The notes beneath the pieces are model-generated. The model saw nothing but the letters and a program-made list of their open reading frames with translations. It made no database searches and was not told where the DNA came from. From contig AZOF01000008.1 of assembly GCA_000510845.1 (NCBI GenBank), positions 1-40,719 of the forward strand: a DNA stretch of 40,719 nt, read 5' to 3'. The position numbers and the translations under genes are program-made. Positions 1-8,043 of the stretch are shown piece after piece. Every line of letters starts with the position of its first letter. Positions within the stretch are counted from its first letter, which is position 1. The DNA is from an alpha proteobacterium SCGC AAA028-D10 (GTDB lineage: Bacteria; Pseudomonadota; Alphaproteobacteria; Pelagibacterales; Pelagibacteraceae).

Positions 1-883
1 TTATGTTTATGAAGGAATTTTAGAAAAACCTAAAGGAAATGAAGTTGATGACTGGGAACCTAGAAAGCAAATTTTATTTCAGTCTACTAAATTTGGAGAT
101 GACGCAGACAGAGCATTAAAAAAATCAGATGGTAGTTGGACTTATTTTGCAAATGATGTGGCTTATCATCTTAATAAAATAGAACGTAAATTTGATTTAC
201 TTATAAACGTACTAGGAGCTGATCATGCTGGTTATTTAAAGAGACAAGCATCGTGTGTTTCTGCTTTATCAGAAAATAAGCAACCAATTATTTCTAAAGT
301 TTGTCAGTTAGTAAAATTATTTAAATCTGGAAGTCAGTTAAAGATGTCTAAAAGAGCAGGAGATTTTATAACTGCAAGTGATCTTATAAAAGAAGTGGGC
401 AAAGATTCCGTAAGATTCATGATGATATACAGAAGTAATGACTCTCAGTTAGATTTTGATTTCGATTCAGTCACCGACCATTCTAAAGAAAATCCAGTAT
501 TTTATGTTCAGTATGCTCACGCTAGAATCTGTTCTCTATTTAGAAAAAACAAATATGAAATTAGTAATGAAAAAAAATTAAATTTATATTTACTCAATCA
601 GGAAATTGAAATTGACATAATTAAAAAAATAGCCGAATGGCCAAAATGTTTAGAATTGTCGGCACATCATTTAGAACCTCATAGAGTACCATTTTATTTA
701 TATGAATTAGCAAGTTTATTTCACACATATTGGAACTCTGGGAATGAGAATGATAATTTAAAAATTTTAAACGATAATCAACCTGAGCTTCAATCTGTGA
801 GATTATTTTTAATTAAAAAAATGCAATTAGTTTTAAAAAGTGGCCTAGATATTCTAAATGTAACTGCACCGGTTGAGATGTGA
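1..883 (+). CDS. argS: Arginyl-tRNA synthetase, C-terminal part (5' end outside window)
   Basis: Class I aminoacyl-tRNA synthetase that charges tRNA-Arg in the cytoplasm. The reading frame is open from base 2, so the gene enters from the left edge and its HIGH motif is not visible; about 293 residues remain of a family usually near 570-590. A KMSKS-type loop (KMSKRAG) is encoded at 341-361. It is followed by the helical DALR anticodon-binding domain, with YAHARICSLFRK and a HRVPFYLYELASLFHTYW segment, and the family-typical C-terminal end LNVTAPVEM. A GTG at 158 lies inside the conserved catalytic domain and is not the start. The stop overlaps the next gene by 4 nt. Alphaproteobacteria usually have argS upstream of a SPOR protein gene and nagZ, as seen here in reduced form. 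Confidence 0.96.
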   Translation, partial: YVYEGILEKPKGNEVDDWEPRKQILFQSTKFGDDADRALKKSDGSWTYFANDVAYHLNKIERKFDLLINVLGADHAGYLKRQASCVSALSENKQPIISKVCQLVKLFKSGSQLKMSKRAGDFITASDLIKEVGKDSVRFMMIYRSNDSQLDFDFDSVTDHSKENPVFYVQYAHARICSLFRKNKYEISNEKKLNLYLLNQEIEIDIIKKIAEWPKCLELSAHHLEPHRVPFYLYELASLFHTYWNSGNENDNLKILNDNQPELQSVRLFLIKKMQLVLKSGLDILNVTAPVEM

Positions 884-1149
884 TTAATTTAATGAAAAAA
901 AATTTATTAAATATTATATCTTTTTTTCTTGTTATTTCTTTTCTATTTCTTTGTGTATTTTATTATAATTCTAGTACATTTATTAAAAATACAGATAAAA
1001 AAAGAGAAGCTTATTTGATTTTTTTAAATTCATATATTGAAAAACTAGATAAAATTAGCTCATCCACAGATTTTAAAAAGAGAATAGATAATGATGAATT
1101 TTTTAAAAAGATTTACAAACAAAAACAATATTGGGAGTTAATAAAATAG
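880..1149 (+). CDS. Small single-span membrane protein, unknown function
   Basis: I do not recognise a family. The product is about 89 residues: a short basic N-terminus, one strongly hydrophobic segment (roughly residues 10-30), and a lysine-rich, probably helical tail, which suggests a bitopic inner-membrane protein. The start is either GTG 880, overlapping the argS stop, or ATG 892, whose product begins MKKNLLN. It sits between argS and nagZ, where many alphaproteobacteria carry a membrane protein with a periplasmic SPOR (peptidoglycan-binding) domain. It may be a shortened remnant or replacement of that protein, but no SPOR domain is visible. It ends 4 nt before nagZ, so it is co-transcribed with its neighbours. 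Confidence 0.6.
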   Translation: MINLMKKNLLNIISFFLVISFLFLCVFYYNSSTFIKNTDKKREAYLIFLNSYIEKLDKISSSTDFKKRIDNDEFFKKIYKQKQYWELIK

Positions 1150-1153
1150 AATT

Positions 1154-2107
1154 TTGAAAACACACGCAATTATTTTTGGAATAAGTGGGTTTAAATTAAA
1201 TTTAAAAGAAATTAATTTTTTTAAAAAATATAAACCATGGGGTATAATATTATTTTCTAGAAATATTAATAATTTAGACCAGGTTAGAAATTTAACTTGT
1301 AGTATAAGAGAACTTTTTAAAGATAAAAATTTTCCAATATTGATTGATCAAGAAGGAGGCAAAGTTAATCGTTTTAGAAAAATTATAAATCTTGATAAAT
1401 ATAACGCAAAGTATTTTGGGGATATCTATAAAAATAATAATATATTTTATTTGGAATTTAATAAGTTTCTTAAAATAAACATTTCTATCTTAAAATATTG
1501 TGGAATTAACATAAATACAGTTCCAGTTCTTGATTTATTTAATGAAGATAAAAACAGTGTTATTGGGAATAGGGCTTTTTCAAAAAAATATAATGTAGTT
1601 ATAAAATTATCTAAATATTTAATAAATTTTTATAAGAATTCAGGACTAGAGATCGTTACCAAACATATTCCAGGTCATGGCTGTACAAATATAGATTCTC
1701 ATTATCATTTACCTAAAGTAAATTTTTCTTTGGACTATTTGAAAAAGAATGATTTTAAAACATTTAAAGAAGTAAATAGCTATTTAGCAATGACAGCCCA
1801 TATTTTGTATGAAAAATTAGACCCTGATAAATGCGTTACTCAATCAAAGATAATAATTCACAGTATAATTCGGAAATATATAAAATTTAGAGGAATATTG
1901 ATGTCCGACGATATTTGTATGAAAGCTTTATCAGGTGGAATTGTTAAAAATGCTAAATTGAGCCTCGATGCAGGTTGTAACTTATTATTACATTGTAGTG
2001 GAAAGATCGATGAAATGAAGAAACTTTCTTTAGTCGTGCCAGAAATTGATAATTTTACCTACAGAATAACTCAAAAAGTTAAGGCAAATTTTAATAAATT
2101 TAACTAA
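1154..2107 (+). CDS. nagZ: Beta-N-acetylhexosaminidase (GH3, NagZ-type)
   Basis: Glycoside hydrolase family 3 enzyme that removes terminal N-acetylglucosamine from imported muropeptides in cytoplasmic peptidoglycan recycling. The sequence shows the NagZ hallmark KHIPGHG near residue 173, followed by a histidine-containing D-S-H-Y-H loop. The nucleophile region MSDDICMKAL near residue 250 matches the family SDD motif. At 317 residues it is close to the usual 330-340. The start is a TTG 4 nt after the preceding stop; the product begins KTHAIIFGISGFKL, which matches the first strand of the family barrel, and no better ATG lies nearby. It is part of the argS-to-scpB run. Confidence 0.9.
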   Translation: MKTHAIIFGISGFKLNLKEINFFKKYKPWGIILFSRNINNLDQVRNLTCSIRELFKDKNFPILIDQEGGKVNRFRKIINLDKYNAKYFGDIYKNNNIFYLEFNKFLKINISILKYCGININTVPVLDLFNEDKNSVIGNRAFSKKYNVVIKLSKYLINFYKNSGLEIVTKHIPGHGCTNIDSHYHLPKVNFSLDYLKKNDFKTFKEVNSYLAMTAHILYEKLDPDKCVTQSKIIIHSIIRKYIKFRGILMSDDICMKALSGGIVKNAKLSLDAGCNLLLHCSGKIDEMKKLSLVVPEIDNFTYRITQKVKANFNKFN

Positions 2108-2128
2108 AGAATCAGTTAAATAAATTAA

Positions 2129-2902
2129 ATGGATAGTATTGTTGAATTAAAGCCTCTTTCAGTTGAGCATAAAGAACAAGTGGAAGATAAATTTAATCTA
2201 AACATTGATAATTACGAAGGTCCGCTAGAGCTGCTTTTAGATTTAGCAAAATCTCAAAAAGTTGATCTTATGAAGATTTCTATTGTTCAATTAGCTGATG
2301 AGTATTTAAAATTTATAAATAATATAAAAAAGAATTTAGAATTAGCGGCTGATTTTTTGGTTATGGCAACATGGCTTGCTTATTTAAAGTCTAGATTATT
2401 ATTACCTGATGACTTTGAAGATGATTTTTCGGCTTTTCAAATGGCTGAAAAACTTAAAATGCAATTAAGAAAATTAGAAGCAATTAGATTTCTTTCTGAC
2501 AAACTTGTTTCTCAAAAACAATTAGGAAGAGATATTTTTACAAAAGGTATTCGAGAAGGTATTAAAAAAATTTCAAATTCAAAATATGAAGTTTCTCTTT
2601 ATGAACTCATTAAGTCTTATGCTGAAATAAAAAGAAAACAAAATTTTTCTATTATGAATATTTCAAAGTTGCCAGTTTATACAATGGAAGAGGCTATAAA
2701 AAAAATTACAAGTTTACTAAAAGAATTAATTGATTGGCGAGACATTAAAGACGTAGTTCCAGGATCATTTTCAGGATCAAAAAATTTAAGAAAATCAGGA
2801 TTAGCAGGAACATTTGCTGGAAGCTTAGAGTTAGTTAGAGAAGGAAAATTATCAATTATGCAAAAAAAAATTTTTGATAAGATATTAATTAAAGCTAAAT
2901 AA
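2129..2902 (+). CDS. scpA: Segregation and condensation protein A (kleisin)
   Basis: Kleisin subunit that bridges SMC heads and binds ScpB in the bacterial condensin complex. The N-terminal region contains NIDNYEGPLELLLDLAKSQKVDL, close to the ScpA consensus around YEGPLDLLL. It is followed by FLVMATWLAYLKSRLLLP, also diagnostic. The C-terminal winged-helix part ends near residue 257 (about 250-270 is normal). scpB follows after 2 nt, so the two are translationally paired, as in most bacteria. The first ~20 residues before the conserved block are a variable extension. Confidence 0.93.
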   Translation: MDSIVELKPLSVEHKEQVEDKFNLNIDNYEGPLELLLDLAKSQKVDLMKISIVQLADEYLKFINNIKKNLELAADFLVMATWLAYLKSRLLLPDDFEDDFSAFQMAEKLKMQLRKLEAIRFLSDKLVSQKQLGRDIFTKGIREGIKKISNSKYEVSLYELIKSYAEIKRKQNFSIMNISKLPVYTMEEAIKKITSLLKELIDWRDIKDVVPGSFSGSKNLRKSGLAGTFAGSLELVREGKLSIMQKKIFDKILIKAK

Positions 2903-2904
2903 CT

Positions 2905-3561
2905 ATGTTAAATAAAAATAAAGATGCAAAAAGATTAATCGAAGCTATTTTATTTGCAGCCGATGAACCTTTAGATATTGAAACAATAAAATCTAAAATT
3001 GAACTAAATGTTGATATTTTAAAAATTTTAAAAGAATTACAATCAGAATTTATTGAAAGAGGTATAAATCTTTACGAAATTTCTAACAAATGGTCTTTTA
3101 GAACTGCTGAAAATTTATCAAAAAAAATTGCAAGTGAAGTTGTTCAGCAAAGGAAATTATCAAAAGCCACAATAGAAACTTTAGCTATCATTGCATATCA
3201 TCAACCAGTAACCCGTTCTGAAATTGAAGAGATTAGAGGAGTTTCATTTAGTACTGGAACTTTAGAAATTTTATTTGAGCTTGGATGGGTAAAACCACAA
3301 GGCAGAAAAGAAGTACCCGGTAAGCCTTTATTGTATGTAACAACTGATGTTTTTTTAAGTCATTTTAATTTAAAATCTTTATCAGACCTACCTAACTCGG
3401 AAGAGTTAGCTTCCGCTGGTTTAATAGATAGTCGTTTGGATAGATCTATATTTGGTACTAATAAATTTGCCAAAGATGATTTAGACAAACAATCTAAAGA
3501 AGACATTTTTACCAATATAGATGACATGCTTTCTGGAACTTTAAATCAAAAAGATAATTAA
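2905..3561 (+). CDS. scpB: Segregation and condensation protein B
   Basis: Double winged-helix partner of ScpA in the SMC-ScpAB complex. Typical features are the start RLIEAILFAADEPLDIETI and the central KATIETLAIIAYHQPVTRSEIEEIRGV segment. GWVKPQGRKEVPGKPLLYVTTDVFLSHFNL then marks the second winged helix. The 218 residues match the family, with a variable acidic C-terminus. It is the last gene before a predicted promoter for tatA and may end the upstream transcription unit, although no terminator hairpin is visible in the 40-nt gap. Confidence 0.94.
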   Translation: MLNKNKDAKRLIEAILFAADEPLDIETIKSKIELNVDILKILKELQSEFIERGINLYEISNKWSFRTAENLSKKIASEVVQQRKLSKATIETLAIIAYHQPVTRSEIEEIRGVSFSTGTLEILFELGWVKPQGRKEVPGKPLLYVTTDVFLSHFNLKSLSDLPNSEELASAGLIDSRLDRSIFGTNKFAKDDLDKQSKEDIFTNIDDMLSGTLNQKDN

Positions 3562-3565
3562 TTAT

Positions 3566-3594
3566 TTGTAAAAAAATATTATTTAATATATAAT
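3566..3594 (+). promoter_or_regulatory. Predicted sigma-70 promoter of tatABC
   Basis: TTGTAA at 3566-3571 and a perfect TATAAT at 3589-3594 are separated by exactly 17 nt. The tatA ATG is at 3602, 8 nt after the -10 box, so transcription would begin at or next to the start codon and give a leaderless or near-leaderless mRNA. Predicted from spacing and consensus only. Confidence 0.6.
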
Positions 3595-3601
3595 TTTTTC
3601 T

Positions 3602-3802
3602 ATGGGTCTAAGTTTTTGGCATATAATTATAGTTGTAATAGTAGTTGTCCTTTTATTTGGCAGAGGAAAAATATCTGATTTAATGGGTGACGTTGCTAAA
3701 GGTATTAAAAGTTTTAAAAAAGGTATGTCTGATGACCAGTCCTCAGATAACAAAGACCCTAAAGATAAAGATAAAGATCAAAATTCTAAGTCAAATCACT
3801 AA
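3602..3802 (+). CDS. tatA: Sec-independent translocase subunit TatA
   Basis: Pore-forming subunit of the twin-arginine translocase, which exports folded proteins across the inner membrane. The 66-residue product has the family start [19 protein letters not shown], one transmembrane helix, the FG hinge (FGRGKI) and an amphipathic helix [18 protein letters not shown] short hydrophilic tail rich in Asp/Lys/Ser follows. The conserved N-terminus fixes the ATG at 3602 even though no Shine-Dalgarno is present. tatB starts 8 nt after its stop. Confidence 0.95.
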   Translation: MGLSFWHIIIVVIVVVLLFGRGKISDLMGDVAKGIKSFKKGMSDDQSSDNKDPKDKDKDQNSKSNH

Positions 3803-3810
3803 AATAATTT

Positions 3811-4053
3811 ATGCCACAAATAGGGTGGTCAGAAATTTTAGTTATCATTCTAGTCGCAATTTTAGTTATTGGGCCAAAAGATCTTCCAGTTGTTCTTAGA
3901 AAATTTATTCAAATAAAAAATGGAATAAAAAATTATGTTAATTCTTTTCAAAAAGGAATTGATGATATTGTTCAGGAACAAGAAAAGGATATAAAAAAAA
4001 TAATAGATATTAACCCTGAAGAAAAAAATAAAAAGAAACCAGAAAATATTTAA
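3811..4053 (+). CDS. tatB: Sec-independent translocase subunit TatB
   Basis: TatB forms the substrate receptor with TatC. The 80-residue product begins MPQIGWSEILVIILVAILVI with one membrane helix, followed by the TatB-type GPKDLP hinge and an amphipathic, charged helix. The GPKDLP motif and the gene position between tatA and tatC separate it from TatA. It is shorter than the E. coli protein (171 residues) because the variable C-terminal tail is trimmed, in line with the compact genome. tatC starts 11 nt downstream. Confidence 0.93.
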   Translation: MPQIGWSEILVIILVAILVIGPKDLPVVLRKFIQIKNGIKNYVNSFQKGIDDIVQEQEKDIKKIIDINPEEKNKKKPENI

Positions 4054-4064
4054 TTTTTATTTTT

Positions 4065-4838
4065 ATGAGTGACAATAATGATCAAAATCAATCAAGTGTA
4101 ACAGAGCATCTTTTAGAACTGAGATCTCGAATAATAAAAAGTCTTATTTTTTTTGCAATAGCTTTTATAATTTCTTATATGAATGCAGATAAAATATATG
4201 ATTTTTTATTACAACCATACGTTAAGGCTTTGGGGGTAGGTCAGATAGGGACTAAAAGGTTAATTTTTACAGCATTACAGGAAACTTTTATTACCTATTT
4301 AAAATTATCTTTTTTTTCTGCTCTTTTTTTTTCTTTCCCTGTTTTTTTGATTCAAATTTGGAAATTCATAGCTCCTGGATTATATCAAAATGAAAAAAAA
4401 ACGATTTTACCTTTTATTGTTGCAACTCCAGTTCTTTTTATAGCAGGTGCTTTATTAGCGTATTATTTTATAATGCCTTTGGCTATTAAGTTTTTTTTAT
4501 CCTTCGAAACTTTAAGTACGCAGACAAGCATGCCAATACAATTAGAAGCAAGAGTAAGTGAGTATCTTTCATTAATAATGGTTTTTATGATTGCCTTTGG
4601 TCTCAGTTTTGAATTGCCAGTGTTACTAATTTTACTAGCAACTGTTGGTTTTGTTGATTCCAAATATTTATCTGAGAGAAGAAGATATGTTATTGTTATT
4701 ATATTTATTGTTGCAGCAGTTATTACTCCTCCAGACCCGATTAGTCAGATAGGATTGGCCATTCCATTGATGTTTTTATATGAAATATCTATTTTAATTA
4801 TTAAATATTTAGAAAAAAGTAAAAATGATAAATCTTAA
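4065..4838 (+). CDS. tatC: Sec-independent translocase subunit TatC
   Basis: Polytopic inner-membrane protein that recognises twin-arginine signal peptides. The N-terminal TEHLLELRSRIIKSL matches the conserved cytoplasmic motif. ALQETFITYLKLSFF and the following hydrophobic segments give the expected six membrane helices over 257 residues. A likely client is encoded in this same window: the M48 peptidase at 33365 carries an RRDFL signal peptide. The last 14 nt overlap serS, so the synthetase is probably translated from the same transcript. Confidence 0.96.
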   Translation: MSDNNDQNQSSVTEHLLELRSRIIKSLIFFAIAFIISYMNADKIYDFLLQPYVKALGVGQIGTKRLIFTALQETFITYLKLSFFSALFFSFPVFLIQIWKFIAPGLYQNEKKTILPFIVATPVLFIAGALLAYYFIMPLAIKFFLSFETLSTQTSMPIQLEARVSEYLSLIMVFMIAFGLSFELPVLLILLATVGFVDSKYLSERRRYVIVIIFIVAAVITPPDPISQIGLAIPLMFLYEISILIIKYLEKSKNDKS

Positions 4839-6099
4839 AAATTTTAGAGAAAACCCATCTTTTTATAAAAAAAAATATAAAGAAAGATTTATAAAAAACT
4901 CAGATCAATTGGTAGATGAAATTATTTCTTTAGATTCTTCCATAAGACAAATTTTAGAAAAACAGCAAAAATTACAAGAAGAAAGAAATAAAATATCTAA
5001 GGAATTGTCTATTTCTAAAGATAAAAAAAGTGAGCAATTCATATCTTTATCTAAAAAAGTTTTAAATATTAAAAACGATATTGAAGGTTATGAAAAAAAT
5101 CTTTCTGAACAAAAACATAAAATAAATAATATTCTTCATAATTTACCGAATATACATTTAGATGATGTTCCAGTAGGCGAGGATAGTAAAAGTAATAAAG
5201 AAATAAAAAAATTTGGTAATATTAAAAATTTTAATTTTAAAATTAAGTCTCACGATGAGATTGGTTTGGAAAGAGACCTGATAGACTTTGATACCGCAAC
5301 TAAGATTTCAGGAGCTAGGTATGTAATAACAAAAGGTAATATTGCTAAGTTAGAAAGAGCTTTAATAAATTTTATGATCGATACGCACGTTAAAGAATTT
5401 GAATATTTGGAAATGAATGTTCCAATAATTGTTAATGAAGAATCAATGTTCGGAACTGGTCAGTTGCCAAAATTTTCTAAAGAGCAATTTTCTTTAAATA
5501 CAGGCTCATGGTTAATACCAACAGCTGAAGTTTCTCTTACTAATATTGTTAGAGATAAAATATTAAATTATGAGGATTTGCCACTAAGATATGTTGCGGC
5601 CACACCGTGCTTTAGAGCTGAAGCTGGAGCTGCTGGAAAAGACACAAAAGGTATGATGAGACAACATCAATTTTATAAAGTTGAACTAGTAAGTATTGTA
5701 AAACCAGAAGATAAAAATAATGAACTTGAAAGACTTACTAACTGTGCAGAGACTATACTTAAAAAATTAGAGATACCTTATAGAGTTATTTTACTTTCAT
5801 CTGGTGATATGGGTTTTAGCGCAGAAAAAACTTATGATCTTGAAGCATGGATACCATCTCAAAATAATTATAGAGAAATATCTAGCTGTTCATCTTGTGG
5901 TCAATTTCAGGCAAATAGGATGATGGCGCGTTTTAAAGATCTAGAAAAAAAAATTGACTATGTTGCTACATTAAATGGTTCTGGGCTTGCTATAGGAAGA
6001 ACATTGATTGCTATAATAGAAAATAATCAAAATGAAGATGGTTCAATTAATATTCCCCCTGTTTTACATAATTATATGGGCGGAATAAAAAAGATTTAA
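4825..6099 (+). CDS. serS: Seryl-tRNA synthetase
   Basis: Class II synthetase charging tRNA-Ser (and tRNA-Sec where present). An N-terminal long coiled-coil arm (roughly residues 30-105, rich in Lys/Glu/Gln) precedes the catalytic domain. Motif 2 is visible as RYVAATPCFRAEAGAAGKDT, with MMRQHQFYKVELV following. Motif 3 appears as SGLAIGRTLIAIIENNQ. Length 424 is normal. It overlaps tatC by 14 nt. In many alphaproteobacteria surE and pcm follow serS before yajC; neither is present here, and yajC follows after a 68-nt gap with its own predicted promoter. Confidence 0.97.
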   Translation: MINLKNFRENPSFYKKKYKERFIKNSDQLVDEIISLDSSIRQILEKQQKLQEERNKISKELSISKDKKSEQFISLSKKVLNIKNDIEGYEKNLSEQKHKINNILHNLPNIHLDDVPVGEDSKSNKEIKKFGNIKNFNFKIKSHDEIGLERDLIDFDTATKISGARYVITKGNIAKLERALINFMIDTHVKEFEYLEMNVPIIVNEESMFGTGQLPKFSKEQFSLNTGSWLIPTAEVSLTNIVRDKILNYEDLPLRYVAATPCFRAEAGAAGKDTKGMMRQHQFYKVELVSIVKPEDKNNELERLTNCAETILKKLEIPYRVILLSSGDMGFSAEKTYDLEAWIPSQNNYREISSCSSCGQFQANRMMARFKDLEKKIDYVATLNGSGLAIGRTLIAIIENNQNEDGSINIPPVLHNYMGGIKKI

Positions 6100-6127
6100 T
6101 TTATATATAATTAAAAAAACCAAAAAA

Positions 6128-6157
6128 TTATTGTATTTGATCAGCATCTAGTATAAT
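6128..6157 (+). promoter_or_regulatory. Predicted promoter of yajC-secDF
   Basis: A perfect TATAAT lies at 6152-6157. Possible -35 elements are TTATTG at 6128-6133 (18-nt spacer) or TTGTAT at 6131-6136 (15-nt spacer). The yajC ATG is at 6168, so the leader would be only about 3-6 nt, too short for a normal ribosome binding site. Consensus match only. Confidence 0.5.
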
Positions 6158-6167
6158 TAACCGCATT

Positions 6168-6449
6168 ATGTCAGCTTCAGGTTTCGCACAATTTATCCCT
6201 CTAATTTTAATATTTGTAATTTTTTATTTCTTATTAATTAGACCTCAGCAAAAAAGAGTTGCAGAGCACAAGCTAATGATTTCAAAGCTAACTAGAGGTG
6301 ATACGGTTGTTACTGCAGGTGGAATTGTAGGGAAAATTTCAAGAGTTATTGATGAAGAAAAAGCAGAATTAGAAATTGCCGATAATATTAATGTTAAAAT
6401 TATAAGATCTACTATCTCACAAGTATTATCTAAATCCGAAACTAAATAA
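6168..6449 (+). CDS. yajC: Preprotein translocase subunit YajC
   Basis: Small bitopic partner of SecDF in the inner membrane. The 93-residue product has one N-terminal membrane helix (about residues 8-26) followed by the signature LLIRPQQKRVAEHK. The rest is the typical soluble domain: LTRGDTVVTAGGIVGKISRVIDEEKAELEIADNINVKII. secD begins 8 nt after its stop, giving the standard yajC-secD-secF operon. Confidence 0.96.
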   Translation: MSASGFAQFIPLILIFVIFYFLLIRPQQKRVAEHKLMISKLTRGDTVVTAGGIVGKISRVIDEEKAELEIADNINVKIIRSTISQVLSKSETK

Positions 6450-6456
6450 ATTAGTA

Positions 6457-8043
6457 GTGTTAAATTTTTCCAGATTAAAAATTGGATTTATTATTTCTTC
6501 AATTTTATTCTTTTTCTACATTTTTTTAGGAAATTTTAACTTTATAAATAAAACAAATTTATTTTTAGATAAAAAAGTAAATTTAGGTCTAGATCTTCAA
6601 GGCGGTTCATATTTGCTTTTAGAAATTGATATGAATCCTCTAATTAATAAAAAATTAGAAGAAAAAACTGTAGATTTAAAAAAAAAATTTAATGAAAAAA
6701 AATTAGATTTTAAAAATTTAAATATTTTAAATAATAAAATTACTTTTGAAATTAAAAATTCTTCTCAAAAAGAAATTGCTATTAATTTAATTAATAAGAC
6801 AAATAATGATGAAAATATTTTTTCTAGAATTAACAATAATAATATAGAAAATGCTAATAAAGATTTTGTTTATAAGATTGAAAAAGATTTATTCATTTTA
6901 CAATTTAATGAAGAGTATATTAAGCGTCAAAAAAAAGATGCTATCAACCAATCTATAGAAATAGTAAGAAAAAGAGTAGATCAGCTTGGGACAAAAGAAC
7001 CAACTATTCAACAAAAAGGAGAGAATAGAATAATTGTGGAGCTACCAGGATTGACAGATCCTTCGAGCTTTAAAAACATACTTGGCAAAACTGCACAATT
7101 AAATTTTAAGTTTATAAAAACTAGTAATAGCTCTAGCGATAATCTTGGCTTTGAAAAAGTTAAAAATAAATCTGACGGTTTATTTATTGAAGTTGAAAAA
7201 AGATTGATCGTATCCGGTGAAAATCTTACTGATGCTCAACCAGGTTTTGATAGAGAAACAAATCAATCTATTGTTAGCTTTAAATTTGATAACTTGGGAG
7301 CTAAGAAGTTTGCTAATGCTACAAAAGATAATGTAGGCAGGCCTCTCGCTATTATTCTAGATAACGAAATTTTAAGTTCACCAGTTATTAGAGAGCCTAT
7401 ACTTACTGGTAGTGGTCAAATATCTGGTGGATTTACGGTTGAGGAAGCTAATCAGTTAGCTATTTTATTAAGAGCTGGTGCTTTGCCAGCACCAATGAAG
7501 ATAATAGAGGAAAGAACAGTTGGAGCTGATCTAGGCAAAGACTCTATTCGTTCAGGAATTATATCTTTTATTGCGGGTTTCTTGTTGGTGTTTGTCTATA
7601 TGGTGTACGCGTATAAATTATTTGGAATTTTCGCAAATATTTCTCTTTTATTAAATATTGTAATTTTAATTTCAGTTTTGTCTATATTTGGATCTACTTT
7701 AACTTTGCCTGGTATAGCTGGAATTGTTCTAACTGTTGGTATGGCTATTGATACTAACGTAATAATTTATGAAAGAGCAAAAGAAGAATTAAAGATTGAA
7801 AAATCAAATATTATCGCTTTTGATATTGCTTACAGAAAATCATTATTAACTATAATTGATTCAAATTTGACGACATTAATTGCTGGCATTATTTTGTTTT
7901 ATTTAGGCAGTGGGCCCGTAAAAGGTTTTGCTGTTACACTATGTGTCGGATTGATAACCTCATTTTTTACAGCTTTTACTGTTAGCAGATTAATGGTTTC
8001 AAAGTATCTTATGGCTAATAAAGATAAAATTATAAATATTTAA
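6457..8043 (+). CDS. secD: Protein translocase subunit SecD
   Basis: RND-superfamily membrane protein that uses the proton-motive force to pull substrates through SecYEG. There is one N-terminal helix followed by the D1 signature LGLDLQGGSYLLLEID. The large periplasmic domain includes RVDQLGTKEPTIQQKG and ENRIIVELPG. The C-terminal block has five membrane helices, including GMAIDTNVIIYERAKEEL. Length 528 is typical for alphaproteobacteria and shorter than E. coli SecD (615). The start is a GTG 8 nt after yajC; the product begins VLNFSRLKIGFI, in place for the first helix. secF starts immediately after the stop. Confidence 0.96.
   Translation: MLNFSRLKIGFIISSILFFFYIFLGNFNFINKTNLFLDKKVNLGLDLQGGSYLLLEIDMNPLINKKLEEKTVDLKKKFNEKKLDFKNLNILNNKITFEIKNSSQKEIAINLINKTNNDENIFSRINNNNIENANKDFVYKIEKDLFILQFNEEYIKRQKKDAINQSIEIVRKRVDQLGTKEPTIQQKGENRIIVELPGLTDPSSFKNILGKTAQLNFKFIKTSNSSSDNLGFEKVKNKSDGLFIEVEKRLIVSGENLTDAQPGFDRETNQSIVSFKFDNLGAKKFANATKDNVGRPLAIILDNEILSSPVIREPILTGSGQISGGFTVEEANQLAILLRAGALPAPMKIIEERTVGADLGKDSIRSGIISFIAGFLLVFVYMVYAYKLFGIFANISLLLNIVILISVLSIFGSTLTLPGIAGIVLTVGMAIDTNVIIYERAKEELKIEKSNIIAFDIAYRKSLLTIIDSNLTTLIAGIILFYLGSGPVKGFAVTLCVGLITSFFTAFTVSRLMVSKYLMANKDKIINI

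Noticed and set aside
1486..1497. Third copy of the TTATCTTAAAATAA core
   Set aside because: Only 12 of 14 core bases match, it lies inside the nagZ coding sequence, and the flanking bases do not match. Taken as chance in AT-rich DNA.
6100..6167. Missing surE and pcm between serS and yajC
   Set aside because: These genes are often there in alphaproteobacteria, but the gap is only 68 nt with no remnant. Their absence from this locus says nothing about the rest of the genome.
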